From: Micrasema longulum
Taxonomy: Eukaryota; Arthropoda; Insecta; Trichoptera; Brachycentridae
Direction: 5' to 3'
DNA: 64,000 nucleotides
Assembly: GCA_022494885.1 (NCBI GenBank)
Contig: JAGVSM010001342.1
Span: forward strand, 1-64,000
The position numbers were made by a program, and so were the translations under genes. Numbering within the stretch: the stretch's first letter is position 1; the number at the start of each line of letters is the position of its first letter. Under the pieces are notes generated by a model. It was given only the letters and a program-made list of their open reading frames with translations. It searched no databases and was not told where the DNA came from. Positions 11,256 through 21,697 of the stretch are shown piece by piece.

Positions 11256-11492
11256 CCTGCGCCGCGATTATGAACGCTATCTTCATCGCTACATATCGAG
11301 ACGGTATAAACTAACATCGATATTTATGTACGAAAATGTTTCTATTTGTATGAAAACTCAACATTTCTTCGTCGGTATTGAACAAGTTTAGAAAAAAAAA
11401 ATTGAAAACATATTAAATTTTTATCAAGAAATCTTAATTTTACTTCGTAGATAAAATTTAAGATAAATTTTAACTTCCTATTAGAATACTCC
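11256..11492. mobile_element. MITE-3 copy
   Basis: Begins GCCGCGATTATGAACGCTAT and contains CATCGATATTTATGTACGAA, TTTGTATGAAAA and AGATAAATTTTAACTTCC. The same sequence is found inverted at 34150-34412, 23 kb away. No coding capacity. Confidence 0.6.
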
Positions 11493-11774
11493 TCTCTTCA
11501 TAGTTTAGTGTTTATCTTTGTTTATAATTTTTGTATAAAATTGTAAGATTCAAAAAATCACTCGCAAACGAGTGTAGGCGTATAAAAAAAATAAAAATAT
11601 GTCCATGTATTTATAATTTTCTCAAACTGAACGGTTTGGGTAGGTAAAAAAAATTGGTTTATTGGGTTAAATATTATTTTCAATACGATGCAATACAATT
11701 AAAAAATATATTCTCACATCTCACAGCATCTTCGAGATTTGCACTAATTAAAAAGCCTTGAGAGAATAAAATAA

Positions 11775-12085
11775 AAGCTTTGCTGAAAAGTATTCAGATC
11801 ACTTCATGAAATGGCTCAAAGATATCTATCGGACCTATGTATGTATTAAGGAAAATGCATGTCAAAAAATTAACTCTTAGGTCAGCATTTGATTCAGGCA
11901 GAGGAAAACTTGTCGAAATCTGGCGCTGCCTAAACACTAGGTTTGAAGATTGGCCCCTCTGCCTGGAACCAATTGCCTACACACTTGCGAATCATCGACA
12001 GTCCCAGTCAGTTCAGGTCTCAACTGAAATCTCACTGCTTTCGTTTATCATACCCTCAATTTTAAATCAGAATATATAATGGGTA
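11775..12085 (+). mobile_element. L2/CR1-like LINE C-terminus, broken
   Basis: Pieces in different frames read SQRYLSDL, KKLTLRSA, then SAWNQLPTHLRIIDSPSQFR and SQLKSHCFRLSYPQF. This is the order seen at the C-terminus of L2/CR1-clade reverse transcriptases. Frame shifts show it is a pseudocopy. Confidence 0.6.
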
Positions 12086-12124
12086 ACTTTAGCTTAGTTA
12101 ATGACAACATACGGACTAGAAACC

Positions 12125-12510
12125 ATGTCTGTAACACAAGAGTAGCCAGAAATTAAAATACACGTAACGATCCATGGAAAGACAGATGCTCGGTGTATTT
12201 TTAAGAGACAGAATAAGAAACGAAAAAATAAGGCGCCGAACAATGGATCGTGTAGCAAAATTGAAATGGCAGTGGGCAGGACACTTGGCGAGGCAAAATG
12301 ATGGCAGGTGGACACCCAGAATAATAAAGTGGAGACCATGGGTAAACAAAAGAAGTGCTGAAAGGTCACAGAAAAGATGGGTCGATGACATTGCCTCTAA
12401 GCCGGTAAAACATGGATGATGAAAGCGGGTGATAAGAAAGAATAGCTACGTTTGGAAGAGGCCTTTATCCAGCAGTGGAGAGAAAAAGGCTGAAGTTAGT
12501 TAGTTAGAAT
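12125..12510 (+). mobile_element. RTE-B LINE C-terminus with (TTAG)n tail
   Basis: The plus-strand frame has MERQMLGVFLRDRIRNEKIR, RVAKLKWQWAGHLARQNDGR, WTPRIIKWRP and RWVDDI. It is followed, out of frame, by EEAFIQQWREKG. This order is typical of RTE-clade ORF2 C-termini in insects. The element ends in GTTAGTTAGTTAG. 5'-truncated and frameshifted. A second RTE-B copy lies at 37265-37562 on the minus strand. Confidence 0.7.
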
Positions 12511-13004
12511 GTAAGTCCACGTATAAAATTGTAAAACGCTTTTGAGTTGATTAAAAAAAAATGGCACTGTATCAATCAGCCAAATAATATTATTAAATCA
12601 ATCCGCCTTATGTAATTTCATCGTGCCATGTGGAACGTTCGTCTAAAATAGGCCATTATCGCTATTTCTGTATTCTACTGGTATGTTGATATCATTAGAG
12701 GTTAAATGTTAATATTAAGCTTGACCGTCGTGTCCGGAGTTGAACAGACGTTAGACACCCGACTGTCTACGGAGTTACGGAGGAACAGGATATTAACCAT
12801 GCGAAGGGTAATTTAGAAATACATATTCACGCAAGTATGATGAGTGAATTGATGCAACGAATTTAATAGAGAAACAAGAATCTAATCATTTGTATTCAAC
12901 ATAATTTAAGAGGTCTCTTCATTCCACTCCCACAGGAAATTCTAAGGTAATTCGTTTATGAAGTCTAATTATATATTCTCCATCTATGCTGTTATTCGAA
13001 GGTA
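12511..13004. other. Unassigned
   Basis: No gene or repeat recognised. Confidence 0.4.
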
Positions 13005-13622
13005 ATGTCGAAATTAAAAATTAAAGGTAATTTAATTGACCATCAAGTCCATCAATATAAATATTTAGGGTGCTGGCTGAATGATAAATGGGATCACTCG
13101 CCAGAGATCAAAGTCAGAATAGAGATGGTGCGAGATTGCTTTTTCAGGATGCATGACCTTCTTTGCAGAAGAGACTTTAATTTAGACCTCCGAATGCGCA
13201 TTGCTCGATGTTACGTCTTCTCAGTACTTTTTAAAACACTTAAAAAAAGATCGAAGCCTTTAAGATGTGGTGCTACAGGAGGATATTAGAAATCTCCTGG
13301 GTGGATAGAGTCCGAAACGATGATGTTCTCCGACGGATGGAAAAAGATGAAGAGGTACTGAAGACCATAAAGAAAAGAAAACTTGAGTATTTTGGGCATG
13401 TGATGAGAGGCGAAAAATATACAATTTTAAAAGTCATTCTACAGGGAAGGATTGAAGGAAGACGCAATGCAGGTAGAAGGCGCATCTCTTGGCTTAAGAA
13501 CTTGCGCGACTGGTTCCATTGCATCACTCAATCCTTGTTCAGGGCAGCTGCAAACAAAGTAAGAATCGCAACGATGGTTTCCAACCTCCATCGGGGAGAA
13601 GAACTATAAGAAGAAGATGAGT
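13005..13622 (+). mobile_element. RTE-C-like LINE C-terminus with (AAG)n tail
   Basis: Two frames together cover the region after the RT core: YKYLGCWLNDKWDHSPEIK, RDFNLDLRMRIARCYVFSVL, then (shifted) MWCYRRILEISWVDRVRNDD, KRKLEYFGHVMRGEKY, NAGRRRISWLKNLRDWF and FRAAANKVRIATMVSNL. This is a widespread arthropod endonuclease-reverse transcriptase type; the clade is RTE-like but not certain. The frameshift near 13260 also removes the segment that normally precedes MWCYRR. The copy ends in AGAAGAAG. Confidence 0.7.
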
Positions 13623-13627
13623 TACTA

Positions 13628-14600
13628 GGTTGTTTAAACCATGGTTGTTTAATATATACATGGACAATTTTATGAAAGAGATAGAATGTATAGGTATTGT
13701 AGCAAAAATTGATAATTTTTCAGAACGCTGCTTGTTGTATGCTGATGATGAAGTTCTGTTAGCAAGCAGCAAGGATGATTTATTTATTTATTTCTTTCAC
13801 ATAAAACATTATATTTTTTATTTTCTATATGAACAAATAACAACAAATAGTCTCTAAAATGTATGATATATGCCTGGAGAGCGAATAGGTGATAAACGAA
13901 AGTAAGCCAAAAGTAATGGTATTTGAAAGGGGAAGTGAGGTTACTGACTGCATAATAAATGTAAACAACGAATATCTCGAACAAATAGAAGAATTTGTGT
14001 ATTTGGAAAGCATGTTTTCAAGAGATAGTAGAAAAAAAATGTTGAAAGGAGAGTGAATGCAGGCAACAAAATGAACGGCGTACTAAGCACAGTAATTTCT
14101 AATAAAAATATGTCAATCGAAGCTAAACTGGCAGTGCACAACGGAGTTTTAGTACCAACACTTGTGTATGGAAGTGAAAAATTGAACCGGCAGAGGAAGG
14201 ATGAAAGCCGAGTGAACGCGGTCAAAATGCGATCTCTTCGACGAATGTGTGTATGACAGGGTTACAAATGATAAAATCAGGCGAGAGTGTAAATCTGAGA
14301 CAAGTATAATTGATATGATTAAGAAATGGTCTCTGAGATGGTTTGGTCATGTAGAACGAATGGATTACGAAAGAATGGTAAAACTAGTAGGTATATATGG
14401 CGAAAATGAACTGTAACGTGAGACGAGGACGACCAAAAAAACCGTCGCATGATCAAATAAAACAAAATCTTAAGTGGGGTATCTACGACCAGATGTATGA
14501 ATGTGGAAGAAGCTAGAAATGTATCCCAGGATAGACGTGTGTGGCGGTCCATTCTCTATGCCTTCCCCTTTGGGGAAATGGTGTGATGGTGGTGGTGGTT
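13628..14600 (+). mobile_element. RTE-A LINE copy with RT core remnant, interrupted
   Basis: Starts inside the RT domain with LFNIYMDNFMKEI and LLYADDEVLLASSKDDL (the YADD catalytic motif, near 13738-13749). After an 86-bp insertion it resumes as VINESKPKVMVFERGSE, EEFVYLESMFSRD, VNAGNKMNGVLSTVISN, KLAVHNGVLVPTLVYGSE, then broken pieces with RWFGHVERMD, RRGRPKK, MNVEEARN and WRSILYAFPFGE. It ends GGGGAAATGGTGTGATGG plus GTGGTGGTG. Several frame breaks and stops show it is dead. Confidence 0.75.
13773..13858 (-). mobile_element. Small insertion inside RTE-A (LINE-tail-like)
   Basis: It interrupts RTE-A between SSKDDL and the residues aligning just before VINESK. It begins with TTTATTTATTTATTTC, which on the minus strand is the (AAAT)n tail of local CR1-group LINEs. 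A strongly truncated LINE 3' end is the simplest reading; no target duplication could be fixed. Confidence 0.4.
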
Positions 14601-14621
14601 GTAGTTATATATAATTTAATC

Positions 14622-14911
14622 ATCGCTACGATTATTTAAAGTTTCGTATTTTTTAAATTACTCCACGCTTGTTGTCACTAGTTCTATTCAGTGAGTTGCC
14701 ATGATTGGTAGGTTAGCTTCCTGGAAACCGGAAATATATGAAAATTACTTTATCACTGGTTGATTTATAAGAAATCGTGACGTCATTTTAAGTGGTTAAT
14801 TTTTCATAAATTTTAGAGAAACATCGCCGCACAATTAAACGCTGTAATTTTTACCGCGTGAAAGAAAACATATGTTTTAACCAATTTCTCGTAGCATTGA
14901 ACTTCCTCATT
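14622..14911. mobile_element. MITE-2 copy
   Basis: Matches MITE-2 through CGATTATTTAAAGTTTCGTA, ATCACTGGTTGATTTATAAG, GTGACGTCA and the right end AACTTCCTCATTT. Confidence 0.6.
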
Positions 14912-15140
14912 TGATAACATGTTGCGCTAACGATATTACGTTTAATTCAATTGTTATGGTTCGAAAATTGGACAGCTTTAAACATTTAAATTCTGTTTTT
15001 GTTTTTGACTTTGAAAAAATAATCCAACGTTAATTTTAGAACACATATTGTAAATTCAATGGCATGTTTTTGTGACATATTGGAAGCGTTTTAATAAAGT
15101 ATTTATATTTTTGAATCAGGAGTTATTTCGTAACACATCG

Positions 15141-15345
15141 ACAAGCGCCGTGGCGCAGTTAATAAGACAGGCGTCGCGAGTTCGATTCTTGCCAGTTGCA
15201 AGAAAAAAAATATTTTGTTTTCTCAATTGGTCTGGGTGTTGTGGTGTATGTTTTTTAACCTCCTTCCATATCCCCTCTTTTCCACCTGCCGATAAGCCTC
15301 TCAACAGAGGAAGAACAGAGGAGTTTTTTTTTTTTTTAATGTAAA
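15141..15345 (+). mobile_element. SINE-3, tRNA-derived
   Basis: The head GCGCCGTGGCGCAGTTAAT and GCGAGTTCGATTCTTGCCAG holds A- and B-box-like segments with a shortened anticodon region. The body begins TTGGTCTGGGTGTTGT, followed by a pyrimidine-rich segment and a T-run. TGGTCTGGGTGTT-type bodies are, from memory, frequent in insect SINEs. Single copy in the window. Confidence 0.55.
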
Positions 15346-15691
15346 ATATTTTTTATCAAGCAGTATCGACATTTTGTTAGAGGAAGTATCAGGCATCTTA
15401 AATATTTTTTACTGTATACTAAGACGTATAAATGAACGAGTGTGCCTGGCAGTACAACCGCCAATCAGGTTTAGTCCATTGTAGTTTTAATACTTTAGAA
15501 TTGACAGGAGACTAATGAATGGTGTCTCGGTGTAGAGAATTGATTAAAGATCATCTTCAGTGTATAGTTTCTACAACAGAACACCTAAACAGGCTTTATG
15601 GGACGAAACTATCCAGATAAGGAAAGTGGTCAGAGCGAGATTACAAGAGTAGAAAAAAACGCGATATTTTATAAGCGTTAAAATAATTCTT
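15346..15691. other. Unassigned
   Basis: No gene or repeat recognised. Confidence 0.4.
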
Positions 15692-16112
15692 TATAAGAAA
15701 AATTTGTACGTGAGAAGACTCACGTTAACCCTTAAATACATATTGTATTCATTGGAAATAAAAAGTTTTTTAACAAAGACGAGAATACTATCTTTGTACA
15801 ATAGCGCACTAAATTTAGTGAACGCGCATTTGCAGTCGCAGGCCCTATGTCATGGAATGCTCTCCCAGCAAAGGTGCGAGGCTGTGAAAGTGAAGTGATG
15901 TTTCGGAAAAAACTTAAAACCCACTTGTTCTCTAAATCATTTGAATAAATTCGTAGCATGTGACAACCAAATAAATTGTTTTAATTAAATTACAAATTTA
16001 AAAGCTTCAATTAAATTTATTTAACTATAGAATCACTATGTAAAGCGCCCTTGAGGTATTATATTACGAAAATGGCGCTATATAAGTTGTCCATAATAAT
16101 AATAATAATACA
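15692..16112 (+). mobile_element. L2-like LINE 3' end
   Basis: The correct frame reads FSERAFAVAGPMSWNALPAK, VRGCESEVMFRKKLKTHLF and a stop. This is the L2-clade C-terminal motif. The 3' UTR has AAGCGCCCTTGAGG and AATGGCGCTATATAAG and ends in an (AAT)n tail at 16092-16111. 5'-truncated. Closely related to the minus-strand pair at 27045-27725. Confidence 0.75.
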
Positions 16113-16427
16113 TAGTAACAAAACGCTATTTTGTATGAACAAATCTAGAAATAATTATATTATATTCGCTCGCCTATTTAGAGACTACATAAACTAGGCA
16201 ATGAATTTAGCTCTTATGATATCTTTTGCTGTTCAATATCCAATTTTAAAGAAAGACTTTTATTAATGATATAGTAATTGATTGGGTCATTTAGCCATTT
16301 TGTGTTCGAGTCCCTATTGTTTATTTGATTTTATTTATTTCAATTTCTTTCCATTGAATTTGTATTCTTGTATTTATTTAAGTTATACTTGCTATCACTA
16401 AAAAAAATTTTAATATTATTTTTAAAA
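16113..16427. other. Unassigned
   Basis: AT-rich; no gene or repeat recognised. Confidence 0.4.
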
Positions 16428-16600
16428 AATAAATATTAGCTTTCTTATAATTTACCCAAACATTTAAATTTTGGTGGCCATTTTCAACGAGTTGTAAATA
16501 ACTCACTGTTAGAAAATGGAAATCGAGTTGGGTTCGAACCTCGGACCTCTGATCCGTGAGACTGCAACACTAGCCACGGGACCACAACCCGATTCTATAG
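16428..16600 (-). mobile_element. SINE-2 copy
   Basis: On the minus strand the tRNA-like head reads CGGGTTGTGGTCCCGTGGCT, then CGGATCAGAGGTCCGAGG and GTTCGAACCC (B box). The body reads AGTGAGTTATTTACAACTCG, TTGAAAATGGCC and GGGTAAATTATAAG, with an A-rich end. Head and core both match 29041-29226. Confidence 0.7.
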
Positions 16601-16639
16601 TTTGTAATTTAGAGTTCTAAAGTTTATAGTTTATAATTA

Positions 16640-16705
16640 CCAAATCTATGTATTTTTATAATGTAAAAACCCGCTAGGGCGTTTAAATCAAATAAATAAA
16701 TATTA
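16640..16705 (+). mobile_element. LINE 3' tail fragment
   Basis: CCCGCTAGGGCGTTTAAAT followed by AAATAAATAAAT resembles the 3' end CCCCTTGGGCGTATTGTAAA plus ATAAAT tail at 18890. Very short, so tentative. Confidence 0.3.
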
Positions 16706-16789
16706 AAATTATAAACAGAAAACAAGTTCTCAAAAGGTATTTTATTTTTATTTTGTTTGTGTCCAAGCGAATAAACAATACACTTATGT

Positions 16790-17090
16790 TCGTCAAATAA
16801 AACTAAAATCCTGGACGAGTATTTTTGACTCTAAAATAAACTCGAATACTGAAAAAGTAAATCGAGTGGAGAAAAGTCCACCTCGCATGGTTAGCGCGTT
16901 CGCCTACCACGCTTGAGGGCCAGGATATTTATTTGTGAGGTAGTTTTATTGAAACATTTCACTGTCCTGTATCTGGCACCTGGAGCGAAAGACTGATCAC
17001 CTTACCTTTCATAAAATTGATACAGTGCCCTGCGCACCATCAGGTGCAGATAGGGGCATGGTGATGTTTTGATAAAATTAACGGTAAAAT
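16790..17090 (+). mobile_element. SINE-1 copy, near full length
   Basis: The leader (TCCTGGACGAGTATTTTTGA, AAATCGAGTGGAGAAAAGT) is followed by a tRNA-like module (GTTAGCGCGTTCGCCTACCA, GCTTGAGG) and a body with CTGATCACCTTACCTTTCAT, ATACAGTGCCCTGCGCACC and GGTGCAGATAGGGGCATGG. The T-arm region is altered (CCAGGATATT), so the B box is lost here. Confidence 0.65.
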
Positions 17091-17481
17091 ACTAAAATTG
17101 ATTATGAAATTAACAGTAAAATAAAATGAAGCAATCGTTGTTCCATTTCAAAAAGCAGTTTTGCTTAGCAAGAGATTTTATGTTGCTTTTTTTCTCAAGA
17201 AATTCGAATCAATTAAAATATTTTGAACTGTACATTTTTCTTTAAAAACATACAATATAGACAAATACTGACTTCGTTTAAATTTCAATAGATAGGTAAT
17301 ATATAGAAATAAAAGTATTTTACCTACGCTAGTGGCTATAAAATGTACATAAATATGAAATATTGAGGTTATGTATGGGCTTTGAATCTATCGCCTATAC
17401 TTTTGATGTTAATGTTTAATTTGTATTAATAAATACATATCAGATTAAATGGCTAATATAAGATGTTCATAATAATATTAA
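17091..17481. other. Unassigned
   Basis: AT-rich; no gene or repeat recognised. Confidence 0.4.
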
Positions 17482-18108
17482 ATTTCGACAATTCTTACAG
17501 CGCCGTTTTCGTGAGTAATCCCTTCAAGGACGCTGTACATTATACTTATTTTTTTTTTAAAAAGGTCTATTTAAAGGCCAACTGTTGATTACTATTTACT
17601 TACAGGCAATAATCAAGTAATACACATCATATTATGTTTGTACGTCTTGAAATGACATCTAAAAAGTAGCACTTCTCAAGTGAGGAAGCGATTTCACAAA
17701 TGAAATAGTTTTTTATTTTTTTATGAGAAGCGTTTCTGTTGCTCAACTTCGAACTTCTGGAGGTAAAAGCCCTATCACCAAATTTGGAACTTTGGTTGCG
17801 TACATCAAGTTATATCACCTTCCCTACAGCAGAACGGGAGGCTGAACGGAGAGTGAGGCGCCTATCTGCCAGCTCGTCTGGAACGCAGAGTCCCTTAAGG
17901 TATTGAGAAGCCGTGTTGTGCATTGCCTTGTACATTAACCAACACAGCTTGTACTCGACCTTTTTTGGGAATCGTAGCAAGTGAAGACTTTGAAGCAACG
18001 GAGTAATGTGATCGTATTTTGATACACCAAATATTAACCTGGCAGCTGCATTCAGAATGGACTGCAATCGCTCCATTTTATATTTAGGTGAGCTGGCATA
18101 TATTCCAT
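17482..18108 (-). mobile_element. L2-like LINE C-terminus and 3' UTR
   Basis: A minus-strand frame reads CNGIYASSPKYKMERLQSIL, NAAARLIFGVSKYDHITPLL, VEYKLCWLMYKAMHNTASQY and LADRRLTLRSAS. This is the thumb/C-terminal part of an L2/CR1-clade ORF2. The last coding part, corresponding to RAFAVAGP, is lost. The 3' UTR ends with ACGAAAACGGCGCTGTAAG, a diverged version of the L2 end seen at 16065. A sister of the 27217-27725 copy, which shares DELADRRLTLRSA. Confidence 0.7.
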
Positions 18109-18249
18109 TGCAGTAAATGTTATATGTGAATGTGTGTATGTTTTATGCTTTCAACGTCTTGATTTAAAAAAAATCTTCACTGAGCGTTCGCCTGCACGTT
18201 GCAATACTCTCCATAATTTTTATTATTTGTTTTTAACAATAATTTGTTG

Positions 18250-18345
18250 ATATGATAATGACTTATAAGGAAATGTTATATGACTTATAAGTATATATGA
18301 CTTATAAGTATATGTATATGTTATATATTATAAGTATATGATTAC
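18250..18345. repeat. Degenerate tandem repeat TATATGACTTATAAGTA
   Basis: Three to four units of about 17-20 bp built on TGACTTATAAGTATA, decaying into TATATG repeats. Confidence 0.6.
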
Positions 18346-18494
18346 TAGTACTTAATTTAACTCGAAGAGTCTTAACTACATAAAATAAAGTAATCTGCTA
18401 ACTAAAATACTTAACTTCAATATCAATACATAGATGGCGCTCCAACTCGCTTGTGGATGGTTTCTCGTTTAGTGTGGATATTCGCTAATAAGCG

Positions 18495-18592
18495 GAATGG
18501 GGAATGTTGTAGTACCTACTTAAAGTGGCCACTTAACCCAGCCAATGACAGGTCATAAGCCCTGTAAACGCTCGAATATCCATAATCCTGAA
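18495..18592. mobile_element. MITE-1 interior fragment
   Basis: AAAGTGGCCACTTAACCCAG, CCAATGACAGGTCATAAGCC and CTGTAAACGCT match the interior of MITE-1 (22082-22453). Both termini are missing. Confidence 0.6.
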
Positions 18593-18637
18593 TTTGAAAA
18601 AAAATCTACCTCATCTCTGTAGGGATATAAATAAAAA

Positions 18638-18925
18638 TATATGTTAATGTATTTATTTTTTTGTTTAAATTCTTTACAAGTTATTTACAATTTGCTTTTT
18701 AATTCAATTTCTTTTCTTATGTCCGTTTTTTTTCTTTCTTTTTTACTATGTAAAGTTTCACTTTTTATTTTGCATGTCAGTATGCTTTTTATTGTTTCTA
18801 CATGTATACAAAAAAGCGTTGTTTATCTTTTAAATTTTTACTCACTATGTTTGTACTTACCTGTATATTTTTTGTAAATGCCCCTTGGGCGTATTGTAAA
18901 ATTAAATAAATACAATAAATAACAA
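18638..18925 (+). mobile_element. LINE 3'-end repeat, copy 1 of an inverted pair
   Basis: About 280 bp nearly identical, by eye, to the reverse complement of 41830-42105. Landmarks are TTCTTTACAAGTTATTTACA, GTTTCACTTTTTATTTTGCA, CATGTATACAAAAAAGCGTT and CCCCTTGGGCGTATTGTAAA, then an ATAAAT tail. An open frame across it is low complexity. The tail and position suggest the 3' UTR of a non-LTR element whose coding part is absent. Confidence 0.65.
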
Positions 18926-19579
18926 ATAATTCAACTAGAATACATAGAAATGAATTATACCTGAGTTTGTAAGTGATATTTATTATACTGAAATATCTGT
19001 GAATAGATAACATTTTCTCAGCCGTTCAAAACCTTCAGTTTATATAACTGTTTGCACGCATAACGTATGAATACTTAATTGCAAGAAAAGCTTTAGGTTT
19101 GTATCAAGATTTATTAACACACAAGAAAGGTCTGGGTGATAGTAAATCACATAAACTGAAGTAATATTTCAAAAGAGTCAAGAGTCCGGCATGAAATTTC
19201 CGCTATGTCACTGTATAAGGCAAAGAGCAAAGAAACACGCTTTATTTTCAACAATTTATTATTTTCAAAGATGGTGGTATTTTAAATTGTTCGAAATTTT
19301 TTACGAAGCCACGAAAATCCAAAAAAATAAATCCGGATTGCGTTAACACCGAAAAATGACAAAGGCAAAGAACCTCAACAAAATTATTATTAGCTAACCT
19401 TAAGCAAAGGAGAGACAATGTAAGTTTCATTAACAAATTACTATCAATTTTATATTTTCACTGCCTTAAGAGCCATAATAAGTTCATTAATAAATAAATC
19501 GATGTATCCTTGATATTGGAATGACTGCACAAATTCAAAATATTTTTCTTGAAAATCCTTCAAAAGCATCAATTGCATA
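18926..19579. other. Mostly unassigned; short LINE 3' tail at 19463-19500
   Basis: AGAGCCATAATAAGTTCATTAATAAATAAAT at 19468-19498 matches the 3' ends at 30900 (plus) and about 38990 (minus). Nothing else recognised. Confidence 0.35.
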
Positions 19580-19817
19580 CGAGTTGATAAATATCAAATG
19601 CAGGTATGTCCACAACGATTCACTACAATGTCCATGTGGACGTACAAGTTTCTGAATTTAAATAGAGTTTTTTGACAGTGTTTCATTGTAATAATGAGGA
19701 CATGTTTTAATTTGAACAGTACTGAAATGATCATATATTATTTTTCTCTACATTAAGTAAAACAAATAATTTTTTTTAAATGTGTGGACATACTGTCGTT
19801 TGATATTTATCAACTCA
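19580..19817. mobile_element. TA-flanked MITE (Tc1/mariner-like)
   Basis: A 238-bp element with about 36-bp terminal inverted repeats. The left end is CGAGTTGATAAATATCAAA followed by GTATGTCCACA; the right end is its complement (GTGTGGACATAC, TTTGATATTTATCAACTCA). Both ends are flanked by TA (19578-19579, 19818-19819), the target-site preference of Tc1/mariner elements. No coding capacity. Confidence 0.65.
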
Positions 19818-20112
19818 TAATCACTATACGCTAAAAATTTGCACTACAATTGGCCGAGTGATCAAATTACTGGGATAAATATATTACAGAACGCCAATTT
19901 AAAAAAAAATTACATTTGATTCTTGTGGTTTTACAGGAAAATGAATTCAGCACCCTCGTTACTAATTAAAATATAGCGAGTACACGTAAAAACACTGCTT
20001 AAATTCTGATTATTGTAAATTGTTGATGCAATATATTTATCATACAAACATATTATATTGGTCGATTTGTTTCTTTTTTGGGTGATACCGTGTGTGTTGG
20101 ATTTGTTCCGAC

Positions 20113-20144
20113 GTTTCGGCTACTATTGCAGGAGCCATCTTCGG
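20113..20144 (-). ncRNA. Hammerhead-like core motif (left arm)
   Basis: Minus strand: CCGAAGAT, stem GGCT/AGCC, then GAAAC. The CTGANGA box has one change (CCGAAGA) relative to the right-arm copy. Confidence 0.35.
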
Positions 20145-20226
20145 GGTAAACCGAGTGTTTTGTAGAAAAAAATATGTGTTTAAGTACTAGTAATTTGTAC
20201 CGTGTCGCAGTCGGCAGTAGGCACAT

Positions 20227-20610
20227 TTCTATTCAGTTGTGTACATAGGACAAACAGGGCGCACAGTAAAGAAAAGGATTGACGAACACAAAAGAGCGTG
20301 TAAACTTGGGCATCCTGACAAATCTGCAATAGCGGAACACTTTATCGACACCGGACATTTTTTCGCCGTTGAACCGAAAATTTTGCATAAACCCAGTAAG
20401 TACAGTGCACGAATAACAAAACAGGCAATTAAAATACACAGACACCCAAATAACATAAAAAAAGACGACGGGCTGAAATTAAACTTAACATGGTTCCCAG
20501 CACTACATACTACAAAAATGAATAGAAATGTGCCTACTGCCGACTGTGACTCGGTACAAATTACTAGTACACATACATTTTTTTTCTACAAAACACTCAG
20601 TTTACTCTGA
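20227..20610 (+). pseudogene. GIY-YIG endonuclease domain of a Penelope-like element
   Basis: The frame reads VVYIGQTGRTVKKRIDEHKR, then HPDKSAIAEHFIDTGHFF, SARITKQAIKIHRHP, NNIKKDDGLKLNLTWFP. The YIG of the GIY-YIG motif, the following GR and RI residues, the histidine of EHF and the terminal DDGLKL..TWFP are as expected for the Penelope family. The upstream GIY half of the motif is missing. In the usual REAIEI segment the catalytic glutamate position reads KQAIKI, so the nuclease is probably inactive. There is no in-frame ATG at the start: the copy is truncated at the left inverted repeat. The tail of the frame (beyond about 20510) runs into the right arm. Confidence 0.7.
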
Positions 20611-20638
20611 AGATGGCTCCTGCAATGGTAGCCGAAAC
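20607..20638 (+). ncRNA. Hammerhead-like core motif (right arm)
   Basis: CTGAAGAT (20607-20614), stem GGCT (20615-20618) with AGCC (20630-20633), then GAAAC (20634-20638), followed by GTCGG. Hammerhead ribozymes are known from Penelope-like terminal repeats, so the context fits. There is one extra T before helix II, and the cleavage-site side was not located. Confidence 0.4.
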
Positions 20639-20689
20639 GTCGGAACAAATCCAACAAACACGGTATCACCCAAAAAAGATGCGAATTGA

Positions 20690-21695
20690 TAACAGTGACC
20701 GTGAAAACTTTCGTACCTATATTATATTGGTTCTCTTTAATTAGTTATTTGCTTACGAAAGCCTTCAGCTAAGCTTTCTAGATCCAGAAATTTGAAGCAG
20801 ACAAAGCTTAATGTGGTAAATTAGAGAGCTGTTATAATCCGCGAAGTTGGAAGGAATATAATATTTTGGTTAAGCGGACTTTGCTCTCTCCCACAGCTGT
20901 GGCTTACCATTGTTTACGATCGCTAGAGGAATTACCAGTTTTCTTATACCAAAAGTGTTTAATAAACTCAATTAAAGTTAGAAAGAGGAAACGGACATAA
21001 GGGTACTTGTGCTTACTGGAAAACTTTATAAAGTCACGAAAATATGACAGACAAGAATTAAGTGGAGTTAAAGGAAAATAAAAGTGGGTTATATATATAT
21101 AAAACACTTTCGTTCGAATAAAAGAGCGCTAACGAAATTGAAGAGTGATTTTTTAATGTTGTAGAAGTCAAAAATATCGTTTAATTAAAAACAGTTATTT
21201 GTGTTTTGTCCGTTTTTATCACGTCAAGTGATTTTTTAAAATATAAAATGTCAAACTGATTTTAAACTCGAGTCATGCAATCACATTACTTAAATAAACT
21301 TTGGTAATTTGCAATCATCAACATTCTTACAAAACATAATGATTTTTGAGGAAATACGTGAAATTGTAATGCCTTATATTACCGGATTTAGTGACAGTGC
21401 ACAAATTTTATTGATGGTTATGCAGCTTTTAATTATGATTACAATGGCATTCTTACTTTGAAATTGATACATTTTGAGTTAGGGCTCTTTGAAAAATCTC
21501 TCTTCAATTGTTGAATGATATATAGTTTTCATTTTTACGTCTACTTGACAACCAAACATTCGAGTTCACTCTTTAAAACACTTTAAAAATAACTCTATAA
21601 AATTATGTTTTTAAACATATAATGTATAATACATTCTTTATCAAATACATTTAAACGACACTTAAATTCAAATAATAATTTCTGTTACATAGTAT
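20690..21695. other. Unassigned
   Basis: AT-rich; no gene or repeat recognised over about 1 kb. Confidence 0.4.
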
Positions 21696-21697
21696 CA

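Larger units (their letters stand above)
20073..20678. mobile_element. Penelope-like element remnant within inverted repeats
   Basis: Two 166-bp arms, 20073-20238 and 20513-20678, are inverted copies of each other (ends TTTTTTGGGTGATACCG and CGGTATCACCCAAAAAA). Between them lies a GIY-YIG endonuclease fragment typical of the C-terminus of Penelope-like retroelements. Penelope-like elements are known to carry LTR-like terminal repeats that can be direct or inverted, and to be 5'-truncated. Here the reverse transcriptase is entirely missing and the left arm abuts the YIG motif. No target duplication could be defined. Confidence 0.75.

Noticed and set aside
18641..18877. 78-codon hydrophobic frame suggesting a membrane protein
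   Set aside because: It is a T-rich LINE 3' end repeated at 41830-42105, where the frame is not kept.
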